Under the pieces are notes generated by a model. That model was not told the origin of the DNA, did no database searches, and was given only the letters and a program-made list of their open reading frames with translations. Source: Cylindrobasidium torrendii FP15055 ss-10 (taxonomy: Eukaryota > Basidiomycota > Agaricomycetes > Agaricales > Physalacriaceae). Taken from it: a stretch of 64,000 nt of DNA. Each line of letters starts with the position of its first letter. Position 1 is the stretch's first letter. This document shows, piece after piece, positions 37,067-48,690 of the stretch. The position numbers were made by a program, and so were the translations under genes. The stretch is taken from positions 1-64,000 of the forward strand of contig KN880457.1 in the NCBI GenBank assembly GCA_000934385.1, given 5' to 3'.

Positions 37067-38801
37067 TTAGTGGTCCTCAACACCGGCGGGCTTCTTGAAT
37101 GTCGAGAGGTCAACACCGGGGAGAGGCCACTGGCTGGCAAACGCCTGCACCTCCTTCTTGAGCTCCTGCACCTGAGTGTAGCCGACCTTGCCCTCCTCCT
37201 GATTTGTTGCAACACGGACAAAGTCCTTGAGCAGCTTGCTACCAGCCTCCTTCTGGAGGAGGAGAGAGATCTCAACGGCGCGGTGCAAGAAGTCGGCAAC
37301 GATCTCAACATCGGCCTCGCGCATGTTGCGCGAGGTGAGTGCAGAGGTACCAATACGAATACCACCAGGTGCAAGTGCCGATGCATCACCAGAGACAGCG
37401 TTCTCTGTGGTTATGTTAGACATACATAGAGAAGTTATGGGTAGAACATATAGAACATACTGTTGATGGTGATGCCCATCAAGTCGCAGACCTTCTCAAC
37501 CTTGGAACCGGTGAGGCCAACGGGGCGGAGATCCCAGAGAACAAGGTGGTTGTCAGAGCCTCCAGTCTGGAGCTTGTGGCCGTGGGCAACGAGCTTGGCC
37601 GCGAGCGCGCGCGCGTTGGAGATAACCTGTTTGGCATACTCCTTGAACGCAGGTTGCGCAACCTGAAGGAGAGCGGTCGCAACACCAGCGATGGTGTTGT
37701 TGTGGGGGCCACCCTGGCATGCAGGGAAAACGGCCTCGTTGACACGCTTTTCGAGGTCCTTTGCGTGCTCAAGATCCTTGCGGAAGAAAATGAGACCAGC
37801 ACGGGGGCCACGGAGGGTCTTGTGAGTGGTGGTGGTGACAACATCGCAGTACTCGAAGGGGCTGTTGAGCTCCTGTGCAGCGACGAGACCAGAAGTGTGA
37901 GCCATGTCGCAGAGGAGCCATGCGCCTTCACGGTCGGCGACAGCCCTCAACTTGGAGTAATCCCAGTCACGGGGGTAGGCGGAGGCACCGCAGACAACCA
38001 TACGGGGCTTGAAGATCTTGGCCTGCGACGAAAGGGCGTCGTAGTCAATGAGCTGAGTTGCGGGGTCGATGCCGTAAGGGAATGACTGGAAGTAGATGGA
38101 GGAAGCCGTCATTTTCTTCTTCGCAGTCTGTGAGGCAGTTTAGAAATCGAAATGGACGCAGAAAAATAGACACACGTAGTAGCCGTGGGTGAGATGGCCA
38201 CCATCTGGCAATCCGAGACCCATGAGACGATCCTGGGGTTGGAGCAGCGCAGTGAAGGCAGCAAAGCTAACGAAGGTGAGCGGATGGCTATGAGACAGTG
38301 TGCGCGACCTACTTAGCAGTCTAGCGGACTGTTAGTATGAGATTATGGAGGACGTAAAAAGCACGCACGCTACCAGAGTACGGCTGGACGTTGACACCCC
38401 ACTTGGCGGGATCGAGGTTGAATGCCTTGAGGGCGCGAGCACGGCAGAGTTGCTCAAGCTCGTCGATGTACTCGTTTCCACCGTAGTAACGCTGGCCAGG
38501 GAGACCCTCCGAGTACTTGTTGGTGAGGATGGAGCCATTGGCCTCCATAACCGATGCACTGGTCAAGTTCTGGACACGGTGAGCAAAAGTCCTGAGTAAG
38601 CTGAATGTTGCGCACCTCGGATGCGATGAGCTCAAGACCATTGAGCTGACGCCAGGTCTCCTTGTCAATGATGTTCTTGACCTCGGGGTCAATCTCCGCA
38701 AGCGGAGTGTAGAGCATCTTGTTCTGCAGCTCTCGTTAGTCCAACAACACTACCAGGCTTCAAAAAGGACTCACAAACTCGGGGATGGACGAGGATGCCA
38801 T
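37067..38801 (-). CDS. SHMT: Serine hydroxymethyltransferase (with 8-nt exon)
   Basis: Seven exons: 38801-38775, 38723-38616, 38569-38369, 38320-38313 (8 nt), 38266-38176, 38127-37461 and 37404-37067; 479 aa, the cytosolic-type length. Seen: [54 protein letters not shown] (rebuilt across the microexon), [13 protein letters not shown], the PLP-lysine motif [16 protein letters not shown] and [11 protein letters not shown]. Family knowledge: SHMT interconverts serine and glycine with tetrahydrofolate, feeding one-carbon metabolism. All key residues are present. The N-terminus has no targeting peptide (MASSSIPEF), so cytosolic. Without the 8-nt exon ACTGCTAA the conserved GSTANFAA cannot be made in frame. 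Confidence 0.95.
38313..38320 (-). other. SHMT: 8-nt microexon of the SHMT gene
   Basis: ACTGCTAA on the minus strand, flanked by CTAG upstream and GTAGGT downstream. The neighbouring introns are 48 and 46 nt, normal here, with CTAAC- and CTCAC-like branch sites. It supplies Thr-Ala and two bases of Asn in the invariant GSTANFAA block. Confidence 0.85.
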
Positions 38802-39278
38802 TTTTCTGGAGAGGAGGCGGGAGGAGATGGAGGGAGATGGGCGGAAAAGAAGAGGACGAGTCAAGATCCTGATCATGGCAGTTTTTCTGAAATGCGGCCG
38901 GCTAAATCCGAAAGCGAACGTGCAAATGTCGACACCGTTTCGTCAGGGAAAGTTGTTGGATTTGGCGGCGACGGCGGCGGGCAGCGCAACGAAAGACGAC
39001 CAACCGACGTGGTACGCGGTTAAGAAAGCACAGGGGTGCTATTCATTTACGCTGCCGCCTGATGGATAACGTTGCAACGGAGCCCCGTGAGTGGTTCCGA
39101 TCATGCGCCTTGCGTCTTTCACGCGTCGCGCATCCAGTAATCCTCTATCTAATCTATAGCACCTCCGCCGCGCCCTTGACGAGCAGGATAGACGGGAGAA
39201 CATTTACCACACAAACAAGTTCAAAAGCATCTCATTTTGCGTGTGAAATAAGTTGTACATTTCCCAAAATTTAGCTAT
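38802..39278. other. Intergenic, SHMT promoter
   Basis: 477 bases upstream of SHMT and downstream of the peptidase gene, GC-rich near 38820-38900. No coding signal recognised. Confidence 0.4.
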
Positions 39279-41998
39279 TCACTGCTTCTGTCCGACGTAC
39301 TTGTCGAACCACCTGAAGATTTCATAGTGCCATTTCAAGCTGTAAAGCTCGTCAGCAAGCAACAGTCATGAAGGAAGACCGGAACACACCTATTTCCCTG
39401 GTTCTGTACCCAGTGGTTCTCGTCAGGGAAAATGACCAGTCGGCTCGGAATACCCAGTCTGAAGGCCGAGTGAGTGAGGTGAAGGAAATGAAAGTATACA
39501 CGTACTGCTGCAAGACATGGAATGCACCAATACCCTCGGTCTCGGGGAGTCGGAAGTCCTTGCTGCCATGGAAGATCAACTGTGGTGTGCCCCACTTGTC
39601 CACGAAGTTCGACGGGTCGAACCTATGGGCTCGTTAGACGATTTCCAGCGGCTCGAAGAGGAATAGTCACTTAGCCAAATCTTCCTTTGCAGCAGGATCC
39701 CAAGGACGTCCACCATGGTCATGGTTAAACTAAGCGGTAGGATAAGTTGACGGAACAAGAAATAGAGACATGTACGCGTACGAAGAACAATTCGTCCGTC
39801 GAGAAGCCATTGTACCGCGCATCGAACACACCGTCGTGGCATACCAACGCTTTGAAGTTGAAGCCCAACTCAGGGTGACCCTGGATCCAGCTGGAGATAG
39901 ATCAGCGCTCTCCGCCACCCAGTAGTCATGAAAAGTACGCACTTGATAGCATAACCTCCCCAGCTTGCACCTGCCGCGACCGCGCGGTCCGCATCCACCT
40001 CCGGATACGAATCCAGGACATACTTCCATCCAGCCTGCAGGTCAACGAAGGGCTTTCCTCCCCAGTCCTGAGTTATTCCGTCGACAAAGTCTTGTCCGAA
40101 AGTCGTGCTTCCGGTCGGGTTGATTGCTACGACGAAGTAGCCTTGCTGAGCAAACACTGTTGCGATGTTAGATTATTCTTCGGAGAGGAGCAGAAGCTAC
40201 GGACCATTGGGATTCCAGCGCGTCGACCATTGGTCCTCCCAAGCACCCTGCGGTCCACCGTGAATCAGCAACACAATAGGCCACTTCTTTTCTTCGCCAC
40301 TCTTGAATCCAGGCGGTTTGACAATCCATCCTTGCACGTCACGGTCATTTGCACCCTTGAACCAGATGTTTTCGCCAGGGCTGAGGTTCTTCCCAGCGAG
40401 TTGATCTTTCGTCAACTGGGTGAATTGGGTTGCGTTGCCGTTGAAGGTGACAGGGTCATTGTTCTGTTGAATTGTCTTCTCCAAGCCTTTGAGGCCGGAA
40501 ATGAGATAGATATCGTTTGGCGATGTGAGGGAGGACTGGGAAACAAGGATACGACCATTGGACAGAGTCTGCAGACCACCAGCAGCAGGGCCAGAAGTTA
40601 GAGTAACGGGCGTAGTATACTTTGCCGCCAAGTCCGGGGTGGTTGTCGAGCTCTCAGGGGTAGGTGGGATCGGAAGAACGAAGGTCTTGATGCGGGCCTC
40701 ATCACCAGCTGTGAAGTACAAGAAATCACTACCAGACTTTCCAAATGCGAGAGTATCGGGGGAGCGGTCCCAGGCCTGTGTGAGGGTATAGCGAATGTCT
40801 TTCTCCAGGTCGTAAATAACGATCTTGGCGCGGTCCGACTCGTAGCCGTCGAGGTCAAGCTGCAGCCATGCAGCTTTCTTGCCGTCCGGGCTGAGCACCG
40901 GGCTGTGAACAGCGCCGTGCTCGCCTCCCGTGAGTTCCTTACGGTTTCCACCATCCACATTAACGATGTAAACATCCTGTTTGGTGTGCCAGGCAAGCGG
41001 CAATTCCGCGTCCTTGGTCGTGTAGATAACCTTGCCATGAGCGACGCCAAAGTCGTCCGTCCCACCGAAAGGTTCGACGGGGCTTGCCTGAGAGCCATGA
41101 GCAAGGTACAATAACGGTGAGGGTATGACCAAGACCCACATGCTTCGTTCCCTCGAGCAGGTTGACGAATTTATCACCGAAATGCCATTGGTGGTCGGGA
41201 TCTTGTACAAGACTGACGCTGAAAAGCTTGGTAGTCTTCGGGCCCGCCCAGGTGTCCCAGTGACGCTCGTAAGTCTCGTCGTACACCAAAGCAGTTGTCC
41301 CGCGGTTCTCCCACGCTTCGTCCTGGGATTTGATCGTCTCCAGCTTCCCGTCTTCGTAGACGTTGTCCGAGAAAACGAGTTGGCCATCCTGGGCCGAAAA
41401 CACGAAATTGGTCGCTGTGGTTGTGGGGAATGATCCTAGACGGAGCGGTTCCTTCGACCCCGATGTCACCGCTGCCTGGGTTGCGTTTCCGTTGAACTGG
41501 ACTTCTACAGCAAGCAGGTCGAGTTTGCCATCGTTCTCCACGACGTGGCCGAGTGTGCGTCCATCTAGCCAGAAGGCTTCGCCACCGTTCGGAAGCTATA
41601 GTAATACGCGTTCAGTGCGCGTCTCATTGATGGAGGAGGAGGGATACGCACAGAAATCTTCAAGGGCGTAATTCCTGGCTGCGTCAAAGGTACAACATAC
41701 AAAGCCTTTGAGTTTCTAGAGGCTGGTCAATAGGTAGTAATCCTTGGATTGGCTTTGCAACGCACTTCTTCTCTTCAAACGAGTACTGCGAGTACGAGAC
41801 GAACGCAAGGTCGCCGGCAGAGTTGGCGACACCGGCACCCGGGCGGCCAAGCTGGATGAGGTCCTTGGGGGAGAAGATGTCGGCGCCAGCCTTGAAGTCG
41901 AAAGTATCGTTCGTAGCCATCGATATCGCAGAAGAGATCAGAGGAACCTGGGCCGATAGCCCCAGTCCCAACAGCGAGGCAAACCCAATGAGTCGCAT
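39279..41998 (-). CDS. DPP5: Secreted dipeptidyl-peptidase 5-like S9C serine peptidase
   Basis: Ten exons: 41998-41766, 41715-41652, 41595-41140, 41087-40205, 40156-39943, 39890-39782, 39729-39671, 39622-39506, 39458-39390 and 39339-39279; 754 aa. Seen: signal peptide MRLIGFASLLGLGLSAQ, a ~430-aa beta-propeller-like region (SPVLSPDGKKAAWLQ, RILVSQSSLTSPNDIY) and an alpha/beta-hydrolase part with LLIHGGPQGAWEDQWS. The catalytic Ser is in AAGASWGGYA, the Asp lies in FHGSKDFRLPETEG and the His in FPDENHWV. Family knowledge: S9C enzymes remove X-Ala, His-Ser and Ser-Tyr dipeptides from N-termini; the fungal enzyme is extracellular. The triad is complete and the length is typical (~720-750 aa). 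It is divergent from the Cdh1 gene. Confidence 0.92.
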
Positions 41999-42625
41999 GA
42001 TCGTGTGAAGCAAGTTCAGACTGACGCCTTCTCACACCATATTGTTCTGATGTAAATGTAAAGAATTTCGATTTGACTTTGTTCGAATAGGAAGGATATC
42101 TTCAGTCACAATACTGTACATAATGTCCATCCAGAGTAGGCTGACTGTACCGTATACTTAGAATGGAATCATGACGGAGCACAATGGAGGCCAAGAGGTG
42201 TCCCTGGGAGGGCTCATGCTGGTTTCACACTCTTCGAATAAAGTCTCTTTGTGAGGGTACACGTATGTAATCCAGGTCAACAGTACCGTTTTTCACGCAG
42301 AGACAATGCAGGATAATGTAAGCAGCCCAAAATCACGCGTAGCAGCTCAAGGAAGCAATTGCGAACAGTATAAAGACCAGAATGGACCACGCGAGGCGTG
42401 TTTACTGCCGGTACCGCGATCGAAGGGGCGTGATCAGACAATTTCCTAATCCGGACAAATGTCAACAAGTGGAGGTCCGGACCAAATACGCGTCGCAGCT
42501 CTGCTTCCTACTCCCACTTCGTCGGCGTAATCGCTCTACTCTTTCCAATTTTCTACGCAGCGCTTCAAATCACGCAACTTCGCATAGTTCTGCACATTTC
42601 TCGCGAAAATACCCCCACTGCTACC
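41999..42625. other. Divergent promoter region between DPP5 and CDH1
   Basis: 627 bases between two divergent starts. A plus-strand frame open from 42382 runs into the Cdh1 gene out of frame and is not taken as coding. No TATA box recognised. Confidence 0.4.
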
Positions 42626-44401
42626 ATGTCCGCTCTCAAAAACTCGCCATTCGGCAAGCGAATGCGGAAGGACCAAGAGCAGGATGCAACCAGAAGAAAT
42701 CGACCAGGTTCAACTACTGCGTTTCCAGCTACGGAATACCCTGCTACACCGTCATTGGAATCGTCAGCGTCGACGAGCGAGAGTGCGGGACCAGAATCAC
42801 CATCGCGTCAAAGACCAGACTACGGCGACCGCTTCGTACCATCGCGCAGTGGAGATATGCGTACCACATTCAATTTGAAGGAGCCAGAGTCCCCCTCGAA
42901 GAAGCGTCCTGTAATATCATCAGAGACCGACGCTGTCAAAGGTGCGTCAGTGGCGAACCTGTCCATCTCAATGCTAACGTTCGTTTCTTGCCAGAACAAG
43001 CAAACAATCTTTTCACATCCATCCTACACACGGAGGTTGCCCCATCCTCGCCGTCGCGCCCCGGCTCCCCCGTACGCCAACCAACCGCGTCTACATCAAC
43101 CCTACCATCCACGCCTTCGCGGAAGCGGCTATTCACATACAGCACACCCTCGAACCCATCAACACCGTCTCGAACGCTGGACAGCCCCCATAATGAAGCT
43201 TATCAATCAAGTCCTGTCCGCGGAGAGAGTCGATTGCTATTGGAGAGCCCCCGGCGGAGTCTGCGCAGTGTCTGCAAGACACCCTATCGGGTTCTGGACG
43301 CTCCAGAGCTCGCCGAAGACTTCTATCTCAACCTTGTAGACTGGTCCAGCACAAACGTTCTTGGCGTCGGATTGGGCCCCTGTGTCTACCTTTGGACGGC
43401 GTACAACGCAACGGTCAATAAACTATGCGACCTCAGCGATAGCTCGGACGTCGTCAGTTCGCTTTCTTGGGTCAAGCAGGTGCGCAATTTGAAGCATCTA
43501 CAGATCATAGCTAACCTTCACAGGGTTCCATCCTTGCTGTGGGTACACTTTCGGGACGGTTGCACATCTACGATGCCATCGCCCTCAAACGGCTCCGCAC
43601 CTATCCAAAAGCTCATACCCAACGCATCGGCTGTATGGCATGGAACAACTATACACTATCCTCTGGTTCCCGCGACCGCATCATCCACCACCGCGACGTC
43701 CGCGACCCGTCGCCGAACCCGTATCAGAAGAGCGCAGGGCATCGCCAAGAGGTTTGCGGTCTCAAATACAGCACCCAGGCAGACCCTCTTCTTGCAAGTG
43801 GTGGAAACGACAATAAAGTCTGCATCTGGGACCTTCGCTCTTCACAACGTGACCCTGGCTCTGTGACTCCGGAAATGAGCACTCAGCCGCCCCTCTGGAA
43901 GTTCCACGAACACACTGCTGCGGTCAAGGCGCTGGCTTGGGACCCACATATGCCTGGTCTTCTCGCTACCGGTGGAGGTACCCAAGACAAGCACATCCGG
44001 TTCTGGAATACTCAGTCAGGGAAGATGCTGAACCAGTTGGACACTGGCAGTCAGGTATGTAAATCAAGGCTCAAGTACAAGGCACAGGCTAATCACAATC
44101 GTAACAGGTCTGCAATCTGGTCTGGAGCATTACTTCGCACGAGCTGGTCTCTACTCATGGTTTTTCGTCAACGACGGCACAAAACCAGATCTGCATTTGG
44201 AAATACCCGTCGCTGAACATGGTTGCATCCTTGACGGGACATACGAACCGTGTCTTGTACCTCGCGATGAGTCCAGAGGGAGAGACCATTGTCACGGGCG
44301 CGGGAGACGAGACATTGAGATTTTGGAACGCATTCCCAAAGGCGACCACGCCCAAGCCTGCAGTAGACAGTGCGTTGCGGTACGACAAAATGATGCGGTG
44401 A
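42626..44401 (+). CDS. CDH1: Cdh1/Fizzy-related activator of the anaphase-promoting complex
   Basis: Seen: four exons 42626-42941, 42995-43479, 43524-44054 and 44108-44401, in phase, 541 aa. The N-terminus contains a C-box DRFVPSR (canonical DRYIPSR) and many Ser-Pro/Thr-Pro sites typical of CDK control. KTPYRVLDAPELAEDFYLNL marks the start of the seven-blade WD40 propeller, with VYLWTAYNATVNKL, GSRDRIIHHRDVR, VCGLKYS, KVCIWDLR, HIRFWNTQSG, ICIWKYPSL and LRFWNAF. Family knowledge: Cdh1 brings D-box and KEN-box substrates to the APC/C in late mitosis and G1. Odd: it ends ...DKMMR, whereas most members end in Ile-Arg, the tail that docks on the APC/C. The Ile-to-Met change may be tolerated. Confidence 0.95.
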
Positions 44402-44896
44402 TTCCGAGTGCAACTGCTTTATTTACTGACCCTATACACCCTTCTACCTCCTCGTATTTGTTATACACCTATTACATTGCCTTGATGTGCATATTCCCTT
44501 CCTTTTCTCCTCCGGAACGCTGTTTTCCCCGCTCGCTCCTTGTCTCCCTTTTGTTTTGTGACAGCCCATACTTGTAGGAATAGTCCTCCTTGCATTATAT
44601 ATTATTGACCTGTTTATTTTGGAACGCTCTTGCCAAATATCTTATGCCGCTCTTTTACACCACCTTCTATGCCGCGAACTATTGACTAGTTGAGTATGGA
44701 TTTCTTATGAGTTGCAGCTGGTTAGATGGTGGGCCGGACCTACAAAAGGGTTGGTATTCAAGTTCGTTTTTCATAAGTACATTATATAGATGCCCCCAAC
44801 ATGAATCACAAAGGTAATGAAGCAGAAAATGGATGAGATGTATCTGTAGCAACGAAAACATAACTTAAACATAGCATATAACGAAGTTCTCAGGAT
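44402..44896. other. Intergenic between convergent genes, nothing recognised
   Basis: 495 bases, T-rich after the Cdh1 stop, then AT-rich toward the GST stop. Probably two 3' UTRs. No coding signal. Confidence 0.4.
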
Positions 44897-45904
44897 TTAC
44901 ACCCTGTACGACTCAATTCTGGACGCGACGTTCTTCCAGGATTTTCGCACCAATAGTTCCTTCCACCATCTAGACAACTAGTCAGCAGACAAATTGATAG
45001 AGAGGCTGAGATATGCGGCACCTATTTACGTTGGGTCGGTGGTGCAAAACATCGCACCCTGCTTCCTCGAGTTCGACGGCATTCGGGATATGGAAAAGGT
45101 CCACCAAGCTGATTTCCTATCACATTTTGGGTCAGAACAGTGCACGGAAGAGGGATATTTGTACGTACATTACCGCAGAGATATCGTTGTCGAGACAGAA
45201 TCTCATCGTATACTTCTAACCGAGCGTTCAGACGCTGTACTGCGTGCATATAATTTGTCTTGTTCATGGGCTTTCCTAGTGCTCTGGAAATCCTTTTGAG
45301 ATACTAATCAGGCACTGTGAAAGAGCAGGGACGTACGGTTTGATGACGGATTCCAGAACGGCTACACTGACATGCACATCGAAGTTCCAGCATTCCATTG
45401 AGGCCGCCTGTTCGAAAAGGGCGTAGTCCTTCAGTGCGGTTGGAACGAGAGAAGTCCCCCGGTTTGGGTATTTTTTGCAGATGTATCGACAGATGGCGCG
45501 GCTTTCGTAGAGAATGAACCCGTCGTCGTCCTAAACGCGCGCCTCAATATTAGCGCCACCGTGGTTAGAGCAAGGGCGTCTGGCATACAATATATGGAAC
45601 CTCTCCGAATGGCTGGTGTTTGAGGTACTCTTCTGATTTGTGCTACAAGATAGTGTGAGATCAGTATCGGGTTCGCGAGCTTTGACGACGATGGACCTGC
45701 CTCCGAATGGAGCATGTCAACCTCTATCGCCTCAAAGGGCACCTGCAATAGATATTGAGCTTTTCAGAACATTTTCCAGGATAACGGAATGGAACCGGGA
45801 ACCGGTTGTTAGACGAAATGGCTACACACCTCCTTCTCTCGAAGGACCATGGCTACTCTCTTTGCGTTGGGAGACCAGCGACTACCGTAGAGCTTCAAAA
45901 CCAT
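44897..45904 (-). CDS. Glutathione S-transferase, phi-like
   Basis: Seen: seven exons 45904-45830, 45742-45697, 45632-45589, 45530-45337, 45292-45169, 45116-45030 and 44977-44897, in phase, 216 aa. Thioredoxin-fold N-terminus MVLKLYGSRWSPNAKRVAMV with Ser/Asn at the catalytic position, cis-Pro in FGEVPYIDDDGF, and ESRAICRYICKKYP binding the glutathione gamma-glutamyl group. The C-terminal helical domain has FEQAASMECWNFD and YLCGNEISLVDLFHIP (N-capping box). Family knowledge: cytosolic detoxification of electrophiles; phi-type GSTs of fungi often prefer isothiocyanates and aromatic compounds. The class call rests on this pattern. The third exon's acceptor was picked to keep EEYLKHQPFG. Confidence 0.88.
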
Positions 45905-47153
45905 AGTGGGATCTTTGTACCGAGGGGTATAGTGGGAGTAGGGTACTACAGCAAATGAAAGCGAGAAGGAGGGGTAAGGAATCGTGAACATCCATCCATC
46001 GATGGATACACAATATAAGGAGAGGACATATGCCGCCCGAGCCCGCACTCATACCAACACGCGTTGGTCCACTTCTGGAAAGTGGCATCGTCCTCGGGGC
46101 CGGAGTAATGCACCTCCCGCGCAAACACCTTCCTGCTCAGGCTGTTGAGTGGGAATCGAACTGTCACCGGGCACCTGCCGGTCGCGCGCATGTTGTTCAT
46201 TAAACCACGAGCGTCGCGACGTTCATAATAGTGTCGTCCCAAGTCCGTTCTGATAGTGTCAATGTTGCACGCCTCACCTACTAGTACAGCTGGTAAGGAG
46301 CTCAGACCGACCAGAATCAGCTCAGAACCCACTTAAACCCACCAAAGGTATCATTATCACTGTGTAGTCATCAACGACAAACGCTCCGACACTGAAGGAG
46401 CGACGATGGAACTGTAGCTGCAGTATTGAGGCGCTGATGTACCGCGCTCTAGCTGACGGGAGAGACCAGGTAGTCAGAGGGGACGGCAGTTCGGAATATG
46501 GCCGCAGATTGCAGCTCTGGGAGACGTCCAGACAAGAGAGCGCCTGCCGCAGTGCCCTGCGACGGAGTGGTAGCCGCTTGGGCCCGACTCGCGGCCATGC
46601 CCCGCCCGAATCCTCCTCAATGCTGGACGGAGGGTAATGGACAAGGGAGAGCACCCGATTTCATTGCATATTTCCCGTCAAAGATCATCGACAAATACCA
46701 CGACTTGAAGCTTGAAGCATGGATGTCGAGCTGTAGTTCGGTTGTAGTTGCAAAATTGGTCCAAGATTCGCATAAGACCCATGATTTGACAGATGTCAGC
46801 CCGAGAAAAGGATTTTTGTGGACAGTTATGGATCTGGGAGTTAAGGACAAGGAACAACTGGGTCATATCAACAGGTAAATCTATCCGCGTGGATTTATTC
46901 CACGCCACAGTTAATTGACGAGGCCGCCGCGGTTAAAAACACCGCGGCATACCGATCCAGTTCATTGATGCTGAATAACGGCTTGTGCGGTCATGCCAGC
47001 CACGGTGTCGACGACATAGAACTTGCGCTATATCGATGTGTCTGCTGGCAAGAGATGTCAGAATTACTTATGTGACTTTACCAAGTTGACACCCCGGTCG
47101 CAAATACCTGCCGGTTACAATCTAAGTCGGCCACAGCTTGCTTTCAAACCACC
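45905..47153. other. 1.25-kb intergenic region with two inverted repeats
   Basis: No gene recognised. Short open frames on both strands near 46322-46878 overlap one another and lack motifs. Two strong inverted repeats lie side by side at 46887-46905 and 46926-46948, 205-270 bp before the FMP52-like start. A stretch at 46145-46215 faintly resembles a tRNA T-arm but does not fold into a cloverleaf. Confidence 0.45.
46887..46948. repeat. Pair of adjacent perfect inverted repeats
   Basis: First: GCGTGGA-5 nt-TCCACGC (46887-46905). Second: GCCGCGGT-7 nt-ACCGCGGC (46926-46948). Both are perfect with short loops and could form hairpins in DNA or RNA, or serve as paired binding sites for dimeric transcription factors upstream of the FMP52-like gene. 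Confidence 0.6.
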
Positions 47154-48135
47154 ATGTCCAAGTCTGCACTTATCATTGGAGCTACTGGTCAAGTCGGCCG
47201 TCATGCTCTCACCGAGCTTCTGGCATCGTCACATTTCTCGACAGTCGGCGAATTCGGCAGGAGAGTAACGGACCCCGCCAGCTTAAAGACCGGGAAGGAG
47301 AAACTGCAGCAAAAGGCAATCGACTTTGACAACCTGGACGAACCGGCTCTCAAGGAAGGAAAATGGGATATTGTTTTTGTCACGTGAATAATCCTCACAG
47401 TATGCCGAATTGCTGCAGTGTGTTGACCACCGCAATCTTAGACTCGGTACGACGAGAAAGGCCGCTGGGAGCGCAGAGGCCTTTGAGAAGATTGATAGAG
47501 AGTATGTGATATTCATCCAATTGTACGAGAAAGATTGCTGACCTTCTCAAGGTATGTCGTCAAGGCAGCCAAGGCCGCGCGCGTTGAGGGTGCCAGCCAG
47601 CGCCTTGTGTATTGTTCCGTATGCGCATTCCCTCTTCCCCCCTGGTCGTCAACTGACTGATAAATCTGCAGTCGGGCGGCGCGAACCCAAACTCTCCCTT
47701 CCTGTATACAAAGTCCAAAGGCCTAACAGAACTCGAGTTGGCAGGGCTCGGGTACGATGAGACCATTGTCTTCCGTCCTGGCATGCTCCTTGGAACCGAC
47801 CGTAGTGACTCTCGCCCTGCAGAATCCATTCTCGGGTACGCTATCCTTGTTCTAAACTGTACACTATGTGCTCACCTCGCAATCCAAGTCCCATCTTTGG
47901 CGCATTATCCCACGTTACCTCCGCCCTCGCTAGTTCTGTACGTGCTTTCCATTTCTTTCCACGCCTTGCTCATATGCGATAGGTCGACCAAGTTGGCAAA
48001 GCGATGGTTATGGCAGGGTTCAGCGGTACTACCAACCTCCCGGCGGAAGCTCAGGCGTCAAAGGCGGGCACGGAAGGACATGCTTTCACCCTGATTGGCA
48101 ACAGTGGTATCCTTTCCCTCGTCAAGACTAACTAG
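47154..48135 (+). CDS. FMP52: FMP52-like NAD(P)-binding mitochondrial protein
   Basis: Seen: six exons 47154-47383, 47442-47501, 47552-47618, 47672-47835, 47889-47937 and 47983-48135, in phase, 240 aa. The Rossmann motif GATGQVGRHAL is at residues 9-19. Typical blocks follow: GTTRKAAGSAEAFEKIDREY, YCSSGGANPNSPFLYTKSKG and FRPGMLLGTDRSDSRPAES. Family knowledge: Fmp52 is an atypical short-chain dehydrogenase-like protein found at the mitochondrial outer membrane; its reaction is not known. The YTKSKG piece contains the YxxxK spacing expected for an SDR catalytic pair. Length fits the family (~230-250 aa). Confidence 0.85.
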
Positions 48136-48690
48136 GAGTAATTTCTGTAGCCTTCATGTCTCTTTTGCTTGACTGGATAAATGTATAGTATGTGATCATC
48201 GTGTTTTGTTCATATTTGACTTCCCGCGCTCGAGTGGCACTCGATTGTAAGAATGGTATCATTGATCAGGTTACGAACAACCCAAAAGCAGTTTGTTCAA
48301 GCCAAGCATCCCGCCATCACGAGGGTCGCAACAAAGACCGCACATCATGCCTGTTCGCGTCACTTTGTTTACTCGTCCCATAGGGTCATTCGCGCCTTGC
48401 TCGATAATCCTTTTGTCTGGCCTGAATGGAGGTCGAAATCGCATTCAGAAGCTGGGTATGACCCATTGAGCCCAAGGACCGTACAGATGGGTTCATTGTG
48501 TTCGTCTATGGCCAAACAATGAGGCGTCGAGGTCGTTCCCTATAAGAACTCACGCGTGGGGCACTCAAGGACACAACTCACCCTTGCTCTGAGTATCCCA
48601 CAACCTTCAACAGAGCGTCGCAGGACCTAGTGCTGTATTTTTTACATCTCATCCCTCAACGACACTCACTTTCAACCCTTCTAACTAACG
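48136..48690. other. Intergenic, nothing recognised
   Basis: 555 bases downstream of the FMP52-like gene. Short overlapping frames only; no motif, TATA box or repeat noted. Confidence 0.35.

Noticed and set aside
37546..38085. 179-codon plus-strand open frame
   Set aside because: Lies entirely antisense to the conserved SHMT exon 6; the open frame follows from codon bias of the real gene.
42382..43866. 494-codon plus-strand open frame
   Set aside because: It coincides with the true Cdh1 frame only in exon 2. Before and after that it is out of frame and crosses both introns.
46145..46215. tRNA-like segment on the minus strand with a 'GTTCGATTCC' T-loop-like piece
   Set aside because: Acceptor stem pairing, D-arm and anticodon arm do not form; the T-arm stem itself does not pair.
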